This document shows positions 52,216 through 62,730 of a stretch of DNA of 64,000 bases, piece after piece. Position 1 is the first letter of the stretch; every line of letters begins with the position of its first letter. Origin of the DNA: an uncultured Haliea sp. (lineage in GTDB: Bacteria; Pseudomonadota; Gammaproteobacteria; Pseudomonadales; Halieaceae); assembly GCA_913061145.1 (NCBI GenBank), contig CAJXUQ010000005.1, forward strand, positions 119,226-183,225. Reading direction: 5' to 3'. Below the pieces are notes generated by a model. It worked only from the letters and a program-made list of their open reading frames with translations, was not told the DNA's origin and searched no databases. A program made the position numbers and the translations under genes.

Positions 52216-53250
52216 ATGAGAGCGAAGTCTTTTACAGTGTGCCTCGTATTGCTCGGGAGCCTGTTCTTTGGCGCCCTGGCAGGCGCTGCGGTCGAGCTGA
52301 ATGAGGATGTGCCCGATGTGTATGTGGTCAAGCGCGGTGACACACTGTGGGGCATCTCGGGGATGTACCTGCGCCAGCCTTGGCGCTGGCCGGAGCTGTG
52401 GGACGTCAATCCGCAGATCGACAACCCGCACCTGATCTACCCCGGTGACGAACTCTACCTGACCTGGGTGAATGGCGAACCGCGCCTGCAGTTGCGCCGT
52501 GGCCGCGATGTGAAGCTGGATCCGGGCATGCGCGTCAGTCCCCTGGATCTGGCCATTCCTGTGATTCCCCTGGATGAAATCGGTGCGTTCCTGAAGCGCC
52601 ACCTCATTCTCGATGCGGATGCCCTGAACAACTCTGCCTATGTTGTGGCCGGCGACCAGGGTCGCCTGATTGCGGCGCCCGGCGACCGGGTCTACGGCCG
52701 CGGCCCCTTCCCCGACGGTGAGCGCACCTATGGCATTTTCCGCGCCGGTGACACCTACAGCGACCCGGTGACGGGTGAGTTGCTGGGTTACCAGGCGGTG
52801 GATATCGGCAATGCCCGCCTGGTCAGCAGCAACCTCGACGAGGTGACCGAACTCACGGTCACCCGCGTTACGGAAGAAGTGCGTATCGCCGACCGGCTGC
52901 TGCCGCAGCGCGAGCGCGTGCTCGATGCCACGTTCCAGCCGCGCGCTCCGGGTGTGCAGGTCGATGACGGCTTCATGATTGCGGTGGATGGTGGCGTCAG
53001 CCAGATTGGCCAGGGCGATATCGTGGTGCTGAACCGCGGTGAACGCGAGGGTCTTGAGGTTGGACACGTGCTGGCGATCTACCAGGCCGGTGGCCTGGTG
53101 TTTGACGAGGTGGCACGGCAGAACGTTGCCCTGCCCGACACCCGCGCCGGATTGTTGATGGTCTTCGAAGTGTTCGAGAAAGCGAGCTACGCGCTGGTGC
53201 TGCGCGCCAACCGGCCGCTGAAGGTCCTCGACAAGGTGAAAAACCCCTGA
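52216..53250 (+). CDS. tsaP: LysM protein, T4P secretin-associated TsaP ortholog
   Basis: 344-aa exported protein: signal peptide (about residues 1-23, ending AGAAVE) and a LysM domain (about residues 38-86: YVVKRGDTLWGISGMYLRQPWRWPELW). A large C-terminal region of beta-rich repeats follows. P. aeruginosa TsaP (PA0020) is of the same length and lies at the same place between def and dprA. It binds peptidoglycan and associates with the type IV pilus secretin PilQ. Assignment by synteny plus architecture. Confidence 0.85.
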   Translation: MRAKSFTVCLVLLGSLFFGALAGAAVELNEDVPDVYVVKRGDTLWGISGMYLRQPWRWPELWDVNPQIDNPHLIYPGDELYLTWVNGEPRLQLRRGRDVKLDPGMRVSPLDLAIPVIPLDEIGAFLKRHLILDADALNNSAYVVAGDQGRLIAAPGDRVYGRGPFPDGERTYGIFRAGDTYSDPVTGELLGYQAVDIGNARLVSSNLDEVTELTVTRVTEEVRIADRLLPQRERVLDATFQPRAPGVQVDDGFMIAVDGGVSQIGQGDIVVLNRGEREGLEVGHVLAIYQAGGLVFDEVARQNVALPDTRAGLLMVFEVFEKASYALVLRANRPLKVLDKVKNP

Positions 53251-53258
53251 AGTAAGCA

Positions 53259-53281
53259 CGGCGGCCACGGAATGGCCGCCG
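53259..53281 (+). terminator. Perfect hairpin after tsaP
   Basis: CGGCGGCCA-CGGAA-TGGCCGCCG: a 9-bp perfect GC stem, 5-nt loop, starting 8 nt after the tsaP stop. No U run follows, so it may attenuate read-through into dprA or stabilise the tsaP message rather than end transcription fully. Confidence 0.5.
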
Positions 53282-53325
53282 CCAGGCAGTTCCCGGTTTA
53301 ACGGAGATTACGTCAAGGATGATGT

Positions 53326-54465
53326 ATGGATACCGATCACGCACGGCTGTGCCTGCTGCTGCACAGCCTTCCACGGCTTAAAAATCGCCAGCTAAGGCAC
53401 CTCCTCGTGCATTTCAATACGCCTGCGGCGCTGTTGCAGGCCGCACCCGAGGATCTGCTGGCAGCGGGCGCCACAGCGGCCGCGGTGCAGGATCTTGCGC
53501 TTGCCCGGCGCCTTGGTCGTCACCCGCAGGCTGCCGTCGACATAACGGCCCAGCTCGATCAGCTGCGTGCCGCTGGCGCACAGGTTCTGGTGCTGGGTCA
53601 GCCGGATTATCCGCCACTGCTGGCGATGACCAGCGATCCACCCCCCTTCCTCTACGCCCGCGGCCACGTGGCGGCGCTGTGCGCGCCCCAGCTCGCCGTG
53701 GTTGGCAGCCGCAAGGCCAGCGCCATCGGCTTGCGTGCCGCCACTGAGTTGGCCGCTGCGGCTGTCGACGCCGGTCTGGTGGTGACCAGCGGCCTTGCAC
53801 TGGGCATTGACGCCGCGGCGCACCGCGGCGCACTGCTCGCCGGGGGCGCATCGGTTGCGGTTATGGCCACGGGTGTCGAGTCGGTTTACCCGCGACGCCA
53901 CGCCGCACTGGCCACCGAGCTGCTCGATGCAGGTTGCCTGGTGACCGAGTTCCCGCCCTTGACCCCGCCGCTTCCCGGCCACTTCCCGGCCCGCAATCGC
54001 ATCATCAGTGGCCTGTCCCTCGGGGTGCTGGTGGTAGAGGCGGCACTGCCCAGTGGCTCCCTCATCACGGCCGGCACCGCACTGGAACAGGGGCGGGAGG
54101 TCTTCGCCCTGCCCTGGTTCCCCGGTCATGTTGGCGGCCGTGGCTGCCTGCAGCTCTTGCGGGACGGTGCGGTGCTGGTGGAAGCAATCGAAGATGTTCT
54201 CGACAACCTGGGACCTCTGTTTAACGGGCGGCGGCCGCAGCGCGCCCCAGCGCCATCCGCGGAGACGGCGCAGGCGCACTGGCTACTGGCCTTGATGGGC
54301 GGTACGGCCGTTGATGTCGATGCCCTGGTCGCGGCCTCGGGCCGCCCGCTGCCTGAGGTGTTGTCTGCCTTGTCACTGCTGGAAGCCCGGGGTCTCGTGC
54401 TGCGCGAAGCGGGCCGCTACCTGTGCACGGAGGCCGGGCTTGCCACGCCCCGGGAGAGTGGTTAA
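53326..54465 (+). CDS. dprA: DNA processing protein DprA
   Basis: 379 aa: N-terminal SAM-like helical region, the Rossmann-like core LAVVGSRKASAIGLRAATEL, SGLALGIDAAAHRGAL, FPARNRIISGLS and GSLITAGTALEQGREVFALP. A C-terminal winged-helix-like domain follows (about 300-375). Binds incoming single-stranded DNA and loads RecA in natural transformation. AGGA lies 7 nt before the ATG. Confidence 0.95.
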   Translation: MDTDHARLCLLLHSLPRLKNRQLRHLLVHFNTPAALLQAAPEDLLAAGATAAAVQDLALARRLGRHPQAAVDITAQLDQLRAAGAQVLVLGQPDYPPLLAMTSDPPPFLYARGHVAALCAPQLAVVGSRKASAIGLRAATELAAAAVDAGLVVTSGLALGIDAAAHRGALLAGGASVAVMATGVESVYPRRHAALATELLDAGCLVTEFPPLTPPLPGHFPARNRIISGLSLGVLVVEAALPSGSLITAGTALEQGREVFALPWFPGHVGGRGCLQLLRDGAVLVEAIEDVLDNLGPLFNGRRPQRAPAPSAETAQAHWLLALMGGTAVDVDALVAASGRPLPEVLSALSLLEARGLVLREAGRYLCTEAGLATPRESG

Positions 54466-54567
54466 ATTCCCCGCTCCGCTGTATGCCATCGGCCGCTGCT
54501 GCGCCCAGGTCGCTGCAGTCGAGCGGCCGGATCTGCCCGCGCCCAGTCTCACGAGGAGTAGCACCGC

Positions 54568-56107
<1,540 letters not shown>

Positions 56108-56149
56108 CGCTCGGCCGGCTCACCCGACATCGCGTTGGACAGACCTCTT

Positions 56150-56989
56150 ATGACTGCGCAGCCAGATAAATACGCCGTTTTTGGCAATCCCATCAAGCAC
56201 AGCAAGTCGCCGGCAATCCATGCGGCGTTTGCGGAGCAGTGCGGGCAACACCTGCAGTACCGTGCCGTGCGTGTGGAGCTGGACGACTTTGCCCGTTCCG
56301 CCCGCTGTTTTTTCGCCAGCGGCGGCAAGGGTCTGAATGTCACGGTACCGTTCAAGCAGGAAGCCTGCGCGTTTGCAGATACCCTCACCGCACGGGCGCG
56401 GCGAGCGGGTGCAGTAAACACGCTGAGCCTTGGCGCGGATGGCACCATTGCCGGTGACACCACCGATGGCATTGGCCTGGTGCGTGACATGGTGGCGAAT
56501 CTGGGCTGGCAACTGCAGGGGCGCCGCGTGGCCATCATCGGTGCCGGCGGCGCGGTGCGCGGTGTGCTGGAGCCGCTGTTGAGTGAACGTCCCGCCGCCC
56601 TGCTCATCGCCAACCGCACCGCAGCGCGGGCGGAGGAGCTGGCGGAGGCCTTTGCGTCCCTCGGCCCGGTGCGCGGTGGTGGCCTTGAGCTGCTGGAGGG
56701 GCTGGAGGTGGATGTGCTGATCAATGCGACCAGCGCCGGCCTGTCCGGGGAGATGCCCGCCCTGCCGGAGATTCAGCTCACGGTGCGCAGCTGCTGCTAC
56801 GACATGCTGTACGGCGCCGAACCCACACCGTTCATGCGCTGGGCGGCACAAAACACCGCCTGGGCCGTCGCGGACGGGCTGGGCATGCTGGTGGAGCAGG
56901 CGGCAGAATCGTTTTATCGCTGGCGCCAGGTGCGCCCGGCGTCGCAGCCGGTGATTGCGCGGATGAGGCATCTGCTGGCAGCGGCCTGA
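56150..56989 (+). CDS. aroE: Shikimate dehydrogenase (NADP)
   Basis: 279 aa. Shikimate-binding NPIKHSKSP, the catalytic Lys in NVTVPFKQEAC, Asp in DTTDGIGL, and the NADP loop IGAGGAVRGVLEPLL followed by NRTAAR (the NADP-specific NRT). ATG 56150 chosen; a TTG five codons upstream is possible. Ends near the convergent gamma-CA gene. Confidence 0.96.
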   Translation: MTAQPDKYAVFGNPIKHSKSPAIHAAFAEQCGQHLQYRAVRVELDDFARSARCFFASGGKGLNVTVPFKQEACAFADTLTARARRAGAVNTLSLGADGTIAGDTTDGIGLVRDMVANLGWQLQGRRVAIIGAGGAVRGVLEPLLSERPAALLIANRTAARAEELAEAFASLGPVRGGGLELLEGLEVDVLINATSAGLSGEMPALPEIQLTVRSCCYDMLYGAEPTPFMRWAAQNTAWAVADGLGMLVEQAAESFYRWRQVRPASQPVIARMRHLLAAA

Positions 56990-57014
56990 CCTCGCAGCGC
57001 GTGAAGCGCGGTCA

Positions 57015-57572
57015 TCACCGCTCCAGCTCGGCCAGATGCTGGTCCTTGAGGCGCACGTAGTTGGCGGCGCTGTAGCTGAAGTAGTCGAGCTCCTTCTCGC
57101 TCAGGGGCCGCATCTCGCGCGCCGGGCTGCCCGCGTACAGGTAGCCGCTGCGCAGGGTCTTGCCCGGCGTAACCAGCGCGCAGGCGCCGATGACGACCGC
57201 GTCCTCAACCACGGCGCCATCCATGATAGTGGCACCCATCCCCACCAGCACCCGGTTGCCCACGGTGCAGCCGTGCAATGTGGCGTTGTGCCCTATGGTC
57301 ACGTCGCTGCCGATCAACAGCGGCCAGCCGTCGGGGTTGTAGGGCCCGGCATGGGTGATATGCAGCACGCTGCCGTCCTGCACGCTGGTGCGCGCGCCGA
57401 TACGAATGCGATGCATGTCGCCACGGATTACCGCCTGCGGCCAGACGGAGACGTCGTCACCCAGTTCGACGTCTCCCAGAACCACGGCACTGGGGTCGAT
57501 CAGCACACGCTGTCCCAGGGAAGGGGTGTGGCCGCCGAAGCTGCGCAGGCTGGTCGCGGTGTAGTGGCGCAT
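57015..57572 (-). CDS. Gamma-class carbonic anhydrase-like protein (YrdA family)
   Basis: 185 aa of left-handed beta-helix hexapeptide repeats (VVLGDVELGDDVSVWPQAVIRGDMH, LIGSDVTIGHNATLHGC). It has metal-ligand histidines in VLHITH and IGHNATLHG, and a C-terminal amphipathic helix. Binds zinc or iron; carbonic anhydrase activity varies in this family. Located next to aroE as in many gammaproteobacteria. Confidence 0.9.
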   Translation of the reverse strand: MRHYTATSLRSFGGHTPSLGQRVLIDPSAVVLGDVELGDDVSVWPQAVIRGDMHRIRIGARTSVQDGSVLHITHAGPYNPDGWPLLIGSDVTIGHNATLHGCTVGNRVLVGMGATIMDGAVVEDAVVIGACALVTPGKTLRSGYLYAGSPAREMRPLSEKELDYFSYSAANYVRLKDQHLAELER

Positions 57573-57650
57573 AACAGACTCCTTGTTTGATCCTGCTACA
57601 ATAGCGGCTGTTTCAGCAGCCTGCCAGCCGATGCTGGCCCGGAAGTGTGT

Positions 57651-57911
57651 ATGTCGACACCAGCCCAGAACAGGCGCTTTATCGCCGGAGCCGTGTGCCC
57701 GCGGTGTAGCGCCATGGACACCATTGTTGTGGACCGTGAGAGCGATCTGCGGGAATGTGTTGCCTGTGGATTCAGCGACCCGCGGCCCAAAGACGGGCTG
57801 GTTGCCGAGCCGCCCACCCGGGTCAGCCGACCCGCCGCGCGGCGGGTGGAAACACCGGCGGCGGTGGTACGGATACTGGACCCCTCAGGGGGTGGCAAGG
57901 GGCAGGAGTGA
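57651..57911 (+). CDS. YheV-like small metal-binding protein
   Basis: 86 aa: RRFIAGAVCPRCSAMDTIVV and RECVACGFSDPRP form a two-CxxC zinc ribbon. This is the conserved YheV/TIGR02443 pattern; function unknown. The tail after residue 55 is basic and variable. ATG 57651. A TACAAT at 57597-57602 is a possible -10 with no clear -35. Confidence 0.85.
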   Translation: MSTPAQNRRFIAGAVCPRCSAMDTIVVDRESDLRECVACGFSDPRPKDGLVAEPPTRVSRPAARRVETPAAVVRILDPSGGGKGQE

Positions 57912-57927
57912 CCCCGCCCCGCGGCGC

Positions 57928-60225
57928 TTACAGGAAGCGGTAGGAGACCTCAACACCGACCGTGCGCGGGTCGCCCGGGAAGCGCCCTACCGTACCCAGG
58001 AAATCGGAGGTCCAGGTTTCCTCATACCCTTCGTCCAGCATATTGCGGCTCCACAGGAACACCGACCAGGTCTCCGCCTCGATACCGATGCGGCCGTTCA
58101 GCAGTGAGTAACTGTCGATTTCTCCCCATACCAGGCTGCTGCCCGGGCGCGCGAACGACACGTTGTCCTCGGTAGCATAGAAACTGTCGGTGTAGGTCCA
58201 GTCAACGCGGGTCACAAACTCGGCGCCCAGATCAGGCAGGGGCAGGTTGTGCTGAATGGCGAAGGCCGCGGTCAGCTCCGGCGCGTCCGGCAGCTTGTTG
58301 CCCGCGAGGTCCGTGCCCAGGCCCGCGGGGTTGCGCACGCTGGCACCGCCCGGGAAAGACTCGAACTCGGCGTCGTTGTAGCCGAGGGCACCCTGCAACA
58401 TGAGGCTGTTGCCGGGGAAGTAGGTGAGCTCCGCTTCCACACCCCGTGAGCGCACTTCGGCAGCGTTGCGAATGGTGATCGCCGAAGTATTGTTGTCCAG
58501 CTGCACGAACTGGTTCAACTGGTAGTCCTCGAAGTCCATCTGGAAGGCCACCAGGTTGTAGCGCAGGCGGTTTTCCAGCGCGGTGCCCTTCAGGCCGATC
58601 TCCCAGGCTTCGACGGTTTCCTGGTCAAAATCGATGCCGTCGGTGAGGGCGCTGGTGGTGACAAAGTCGACGTTGTAGCCGCCGCTCTTGAACGCTTCGG
58701 AATATTTCACATAAAGGTTGGAATCCTCACCGAGCGCATAGCTCAGGCTGATCATCGGCGACAGGTCGTCGTAGTCGTTTTCGTCGGTGAAGTTGGCGAC
58801 GGTCTGGTTGCCGACCACGGGACCCACCGCAACGCCGAAGATGGCGGCGCCGGGAACCTGCAGGAAGCCGAGGTTCACGATGTCGCCGATCAGGTCGAAG
58901 TCGACCTCCCGGGTCTCTTCCGTGTAGCGCAGGCCGAAGCCCAGGGTCAGGCGCTCCGTGAGATCGTAAGTGCCGTTCAGGTAGGCCGCATAGCTGCGCG
59001 TGTCCACGTCGGCGAAGGTGCCCACACCGGCGCCATCAAACTGCGCGCCGAATGGTGCCAGCGGCGGCGCCAGACCCTGGAAAACGATACCGATTTCATC
59101 GCCGATAATAGCGCGGCGTGAAGAGCTGGCCTGTTCATCGTAAAGATACAGACCGGCAACGTACTTCAGGCGACCGCTGTCGGGGGAGAAGATCTGGAAC
59201 TCCTGGGTGGTTTGCTCATAGGCGTCCGGGTATTCCACCCGCAGCAGGTTGAGGAAGGAGTGGTCGGTGTCCTGCCCGCGGTCGACCCAGGTGTCCCGGT
59301 AGGCGGTAATGGACGTCAGCCGATAATCGCTGCCGAGATCGACGTTGACGGTGGCGGAGACCCCCCAGATCTCCCGCTCCTCATGATTGTCGACATTATT
59401 GTCGATATTGAACGCGCCAGGCGATGCCGTGTTGGGAACGCTGCCGGACCAGTCGGAGATGGCCGTACCCCAGAACGAAACGCGCTCCGACTCCAGGTAG
59501 TCGCCGGCAATATTGACGTCGTAGTGCTCGCCGCCGAAGGCGAACTGGCCGCGCACGGCAGTGCCGTCGCGCTCGTTGTGGCGGGTGCCCGTGGTAACGT
59601 TATTGATGAAGCCATCGCGGTTGTGGTCAACCACCGAGAACCGCGCCGCCGCATTCTCACCCAGCGGCAGGTTGGCGATCGCGGACACGCGGTAGGAGTC
59701 GTAGTTGCCCATTTCCCCGGTCACCAGCAGTTCCTGTTCCTGCGTCGGCTTCTTGGTGATCATGCTGATGGCCCCTGCCACCGTGTTTTTGCCGAACAGT
59801 GTGCCCTGTGGTCCACGGGCCACTTCCACCCGCTCCAGGTCGAGGATATCGATGTTCTGGGCGGGAGACTGGCCCATGTACACGCCATCGACATAGACTC
59901 CGGCACGCGTGTCGAAGCCGATGTTGCGCGTGTTTGCACCGACGCCGCGGATGCGCACAGCGGTAGAGCTGTCGTTGCCGCCGGAGATGCTCATATTGGG
60001 GATGAATTCGGCCAGCTCGCGCACCTGTCGAACCCCGGTTTTCTGCAGTGCCTCGCTGCCCATTACGGCAATCGAGATGGGCACATCGGTGAGGCTCTCG
60101 GTGCGCTTTTGCGCGGTCACCACGACCTCCTCGAGCATGCCCGCGTTGCCCTGGGCGGCGGCGTTGACCGACAGCACGAGCAGCGCGGCAAGTGTCAGGC
60201 GTGATTGCAGTATGGGCTTTGACAT
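57928..60225 (-). CDS. TonB-dependent outer-membrane receptor
   Basis: 765 aa. Signal peptide (about 1-25, ending NAAAQG), a TonB-box/plug start EEVVVTAQKRTESLTDVPIS, plug domain through KNTVAGAISMITKKP, then a 22-strand-type barrel rich in aromatic-ending strands, closing with VGVEVSYRFL. ATG 60225 has AGGA 8 nt upstream and is preferred to 60246. The plug sequence is of the type common in marine Proteobacteria for varied organic ligands. I see no Fur box, so a siderophore role is not indicated. No transporter genes adjoin it. Confidence 0.92.
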   Translation of the reverse strand: MSKPILQSRLTLAALLVLSVNAAAQGNAGMLEEVVVTAQKRTESLTDVPISIAVMGSEALQKTGVRQVRELAEFIPNMSISGGNDSSTAVRIRGVGANTRNIGFDTRAGVYVDGVYMGQSPAQNIDILDLERVEVARGPQGTLFGKNTVAGAISMITKKPTQEQELLVTGEMGNYDSYRVSAIANLPLGENAAARFSVVDHNRDGFINNVTTGTRHNERDGTAVRGQFAFGGEHYDVNIAGDYLESERVSFWGTAISDWSGSVPNTASPGAFNIDNNVDNHEEREIWGVSATVNVDLGSDYRLTSITAYRDTWVDRGQDTDHSFLNLLRVEYPDAYEQTTQEFQIFSPDSGRLKYVAGLYLYDEQASSSRRAIIGDEIGIVFQGLAPPLAPFGAQFDGAGVGTFADVDTRSYAAYLNGTYDLTERLTLGFGLRYTEETREVDFDLIGDIVNLGFLQVPGAAIFGVAVGPVVGNQTVANFTDENDYDDLSPMISLSYALGEDSNLYVKYSEAFKSGGYNVDFVTTSALTDGIDFDQETVEAWEIGLKGTALENRLRYNLVAFQMDFEDYQLNQFVQLDNNTSAITIRNAAEVRSRGVEAELTYFPGNSLMLQGALGYNDAEFESFPGGASVRNPAGLGTDLAGNKLPDAPELTAAFAIQHNLPLPDLGAEFVTRVDWTYTDSFYATEDNVSFARPGSSLVWGEIDSYSLLNGRIGIEAETWSVFLWSRNMLDEGYEETWTSDFLGTVGRFPGDPRTVGVEVSYRFL

Positions 60226-60417
60226 ATGGAATATCCTGTTATTCATAAATAAGGGTCTGTCGCGGTTTTGTTCGCGTTCAAGCGTAGCAGAAAGCCGCGG
60301 ATTGTCACCGTGTGTGCGCCGGAGGAATGGTCATTGGTACAGATAGTTCTGCGGCATGGCGGGCGCGCGACAGGTTGGTTATGATCGTCCCCCGTTTGAC
60401 GCAAGGATATCGTCCCC

Positions 60418-61428
60418 ATGCACCTGTCCCGTTTTCCGCGCCTGCATTTCGCTCACCTCCCCACCCCCCTGGAGCCGCTGGAGCGCCTGAGTGCTCACCT
60501 GGGAGGACCTCGCCTGTGGATCAAACGCGATGACTGCACAGGGCTCGCCGGCGGTGGCAACAAGACGCGCAAGCTGGAGTTCCTGCTGGCGGACGCCCGC
60601 GCTCAGGGCGCGGACACAGTCATTACACAGGGCGCGACCCAGTCCAATCATGCGCGCCAAACGGCGGCGATCGCTGCCCGGCTGGGCATGGCCTGCCACC
60701 TGCTGCTCGAGGATCGCACGGCCAGCGAAGATCCCGACTACAACTACAACGGTAACGTGCTGTTGAACGAATTGTTTGGCGCGAGGTTGTCCCTGCACCC
60801 GGGAGGCACCGACATGAATGCCGCCATGGCCGCCGAGGCGCAGCGTCTGCAGGCGCAGGGAGCGCGCCCTTACGTGATACCGGGCGGAGGCTCCAACGCG
60901 GTGGGTGCCCTGGGTTACGCCAATGCCGCCCTGGAACTGCTGGCACAGGCCAACGACCGCGGTTTGCTGGTCCGTGAGCTGGTGCATGCTACCGGCAGCG
61001 CGGGCACCCAGGCCGGACTGGTAGCGGGACTGGTCGCCACACACAGTGGCATTCCGGTACTGGGCATTGGCGTGCGGGCGCCGGATGCGGTGCAGCACCG
61101 CAACGTGCTGGCGCTCGCCAACGAGACAACCGCACTGATGGGGTTGGGGCCAATCGCCACTGCGCAGGATGTACAGGTAAATTGCAGCTACGTGGGCGAG
61201 GGCTACGGTATTCCCACCCAGGGTACGCTGGAGGCCATCGCGCTGCTCGCCGAGCTGGAGGGCATCCTGTTGGACCCGGTGTACACCGGCAAGGGGATGG
61301 CCGGGCTGATCGATCAGGTGCGCCAGGGGCGCTACCACCCGGACGACAACGTGGTATTCCTGCACACCGGCGGCAGTCAGGCGCTGTTCGGTTACCGAGC
61401 GGCTTTCGGTTTCGCCAGCTATCGGTGA
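60418..61428 (+). CDS. dcyD: D-cysteine desulfhydrase (PLP-dependent)
   Basis: 336 aa of the ACC-deaminase/D-cysteine desulfhydrase family. Catalytic Lys in [13 protein letters not shown] (about residue 49), [12 protein letters not shown], and [16 protein letters not shown] are present. Splits D-cysteine to pyruvate, H2S and ammonia; activity on other D-amino acids or ACC cannot be excluded. 170 nt from the divergent receptor gene. Convergent with the P450 gene, 7 nt apart. Confidence 0.88.
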   Translation: MHLSRFPRLHFAHLPTPLEPLERLSAHLGGPRLWIKRDDCTGLAGGGNKTRKLEFLLADARAQGADTVITQGATQSNHARQTAAIAARLGMACHLLLEDRTASEDPDYNYNGNVLLNELFGARLSLHPGGTDMNAAMAAEAQRLQAQGARPYVIPGGGSNAVGALGYANAALELLAQANDRGLLVRELVHATGSAGTQAGLVAGLVATHSGIPVLGIGVRAPDAVQHRNVLALANETTALMGLGPIATAQDVQVNCSYVGEGYGIPTQGTLEAIALLAELEGILLDPVYTGKGMAGLIDQVRQGRYHPDDNVVFLHTGGSQALFGYRAAFGFASYR

Positions 61429-61435
61429 TGCGCCA

Positions 61436-62662
61436 TCAGCCCAGCTTGCTGAAACCGAGGGGCATGCGCTTGAAACCGTCCATGAAGTTGGAGCGAAAAT
61501 GCGTCGGTGCCTCCAGCAAGCGCAGGTCGCCCATGCGTGACAGTATCTCCCGGGTCATCATGTCAAGGTTCAGTCGCGCCTGATGCTGACCGGGGCACAC
61601 GTGGACGCCGAGGCCGAAGGTGCGCATGGCGCGACGCGTCTGCGCCGGGTCGCGGGTGATGTCGAAGCGGTCGGGGTTATCAAAGAGGGCCGGGTCCCGG
61701 TTGACTGAGGCCAGCAGGCAGACCACTTTGCTCCCCCGGGCAATCCGCTGTCCGGCAAGCTCGACATCGCGCATGGCCGTGCGCCGGGTATAGACCACGG
61801 TGTTGCGATAACGCAGGATTTCCTCAACCGCCGAAGGTATCAGTGCCGGATTCGACCGCAACAGCGCGAGCTGCTGTGGATGGCGGATGAGCTCGTGGAT
61901 CAGCCATGAGAGCGTGTTGCGCGTGGTTTCCGTGCCACCGATCATGAGGCCCTGGAAGATGACGCCGTACTCCTGATCGTTCAGCTTCCGGCCATCGATC
62001 TCCGCTGCCAGCAGCTCGCTGGTCATGTCGTTTCCCGGTTGTTCGCGGCGTTTGCCGGCGAAGGCCGCTGCCCACGCGACCATCTGTGCCGAGGCCGCCC
62101 AGCCTTCCTCGCGGCTGCCGGCATAATCCGGGTCATTGGCCAGGGTTACCGCGTTGATGGCCGGCACCAGGTAGGCGTAGTCGTCGTCCGGCACCCCGAG
62201 CAGGGTAAACATCACGTGCACGGGCAAGTGCATGGCGACGTCGCTGACGAACTCGCAGCTGCCGCGATCAATGATGTTGTCGATGATGGCGCTCACTTTC
62301 GCCTGCATCATGTCGCGGCGCGCCTCCAGCGCTGCCGGCCGAAAGGCATAATCGACCAGCGCCCGGCGCGACCGGTGCTCGGGCGGATCGAGGAAGGTCA
62401 TCGCCTGCCGCTGCAGTGCCAGCAGCTCCTCGGGAAAATCCTCCAGCAGGGGCCCGAATCTGCTGGAGAACGTGGCCGGGTCGCGCAGCACGGCGTCGAT
62501 GTCGGCCTTGTGCAGCACCAGCCAGTGGCCTCCCGCGGCATAGTCGTCTTCCTGCCAGACCACGCGGTGATCGCGCCGCAGGGTCTCAATCGCCTCTCGT
62601 GGCGTGCCCTGAACGAAGTTATCGAGGTGCAGCAGGCGGCTGGTGAAGGGGCAGGCAGTCAT
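61436..62662 (-). CDS. Cytochrome P450
   Basis: 408-aa soluble bacterial P450. I helix GGTETTRNTLSWLIHELIRHP, K helix EEILRYRN (ExxR), and haem loop FGLGVHVCPGQHQARLNLD with the ligand Cys. The loop differs from the common CLGxxLAR. The sequence pattern is like CYP groups acting on terpenoids or sterols, which would fit the Ltp2-like pair at 24 kb, but the substrate is unknown. No ferredoxin gene adjoins it. Confidence 0.92.
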   Translation of the reverse strand: MTACPFTSRLLHLDNFVQGTPREAIETLRRDHRVVWQEDDYAAGGHWLVLHKADIDAVLRDPATFSSRFGPLLEDFPEELLALQRQAMTFLDPPEHRSRRALVDYAFRPAALEARRDMMQAKVSAIIDNIIDRGSCEFVSDVAMHLPVHVMFTLLGVPDDDYAYLVPAINAVTLANDPDYAGSREEGWAASAQMVAWAAAFAGKRREQPGNDMTSELLAAEIDGRKLNDQEYGVIFQGLMIGGTETTRNTLSWLIHELIRHPQQLALLRSNPALIPSAVEEILRYRNTVVYTRRTAMRDVELAGQRIARGSKVVCLLASVNRDPALFDNPDRFDITRDPAQTRRAMRTFGLGVHVCPGQHQARLNLDMMTREILSRMGDLRLLEAPTHFRSNFMDGFKRMPLGFSKLG

Positions 62663-62730
62663 GGTGGCTCACAGGGGCTGGATGGGATCCCCGAGACTAG
62701 CACAGGGTTGACGCCAGGGCAGCCCTCGCC

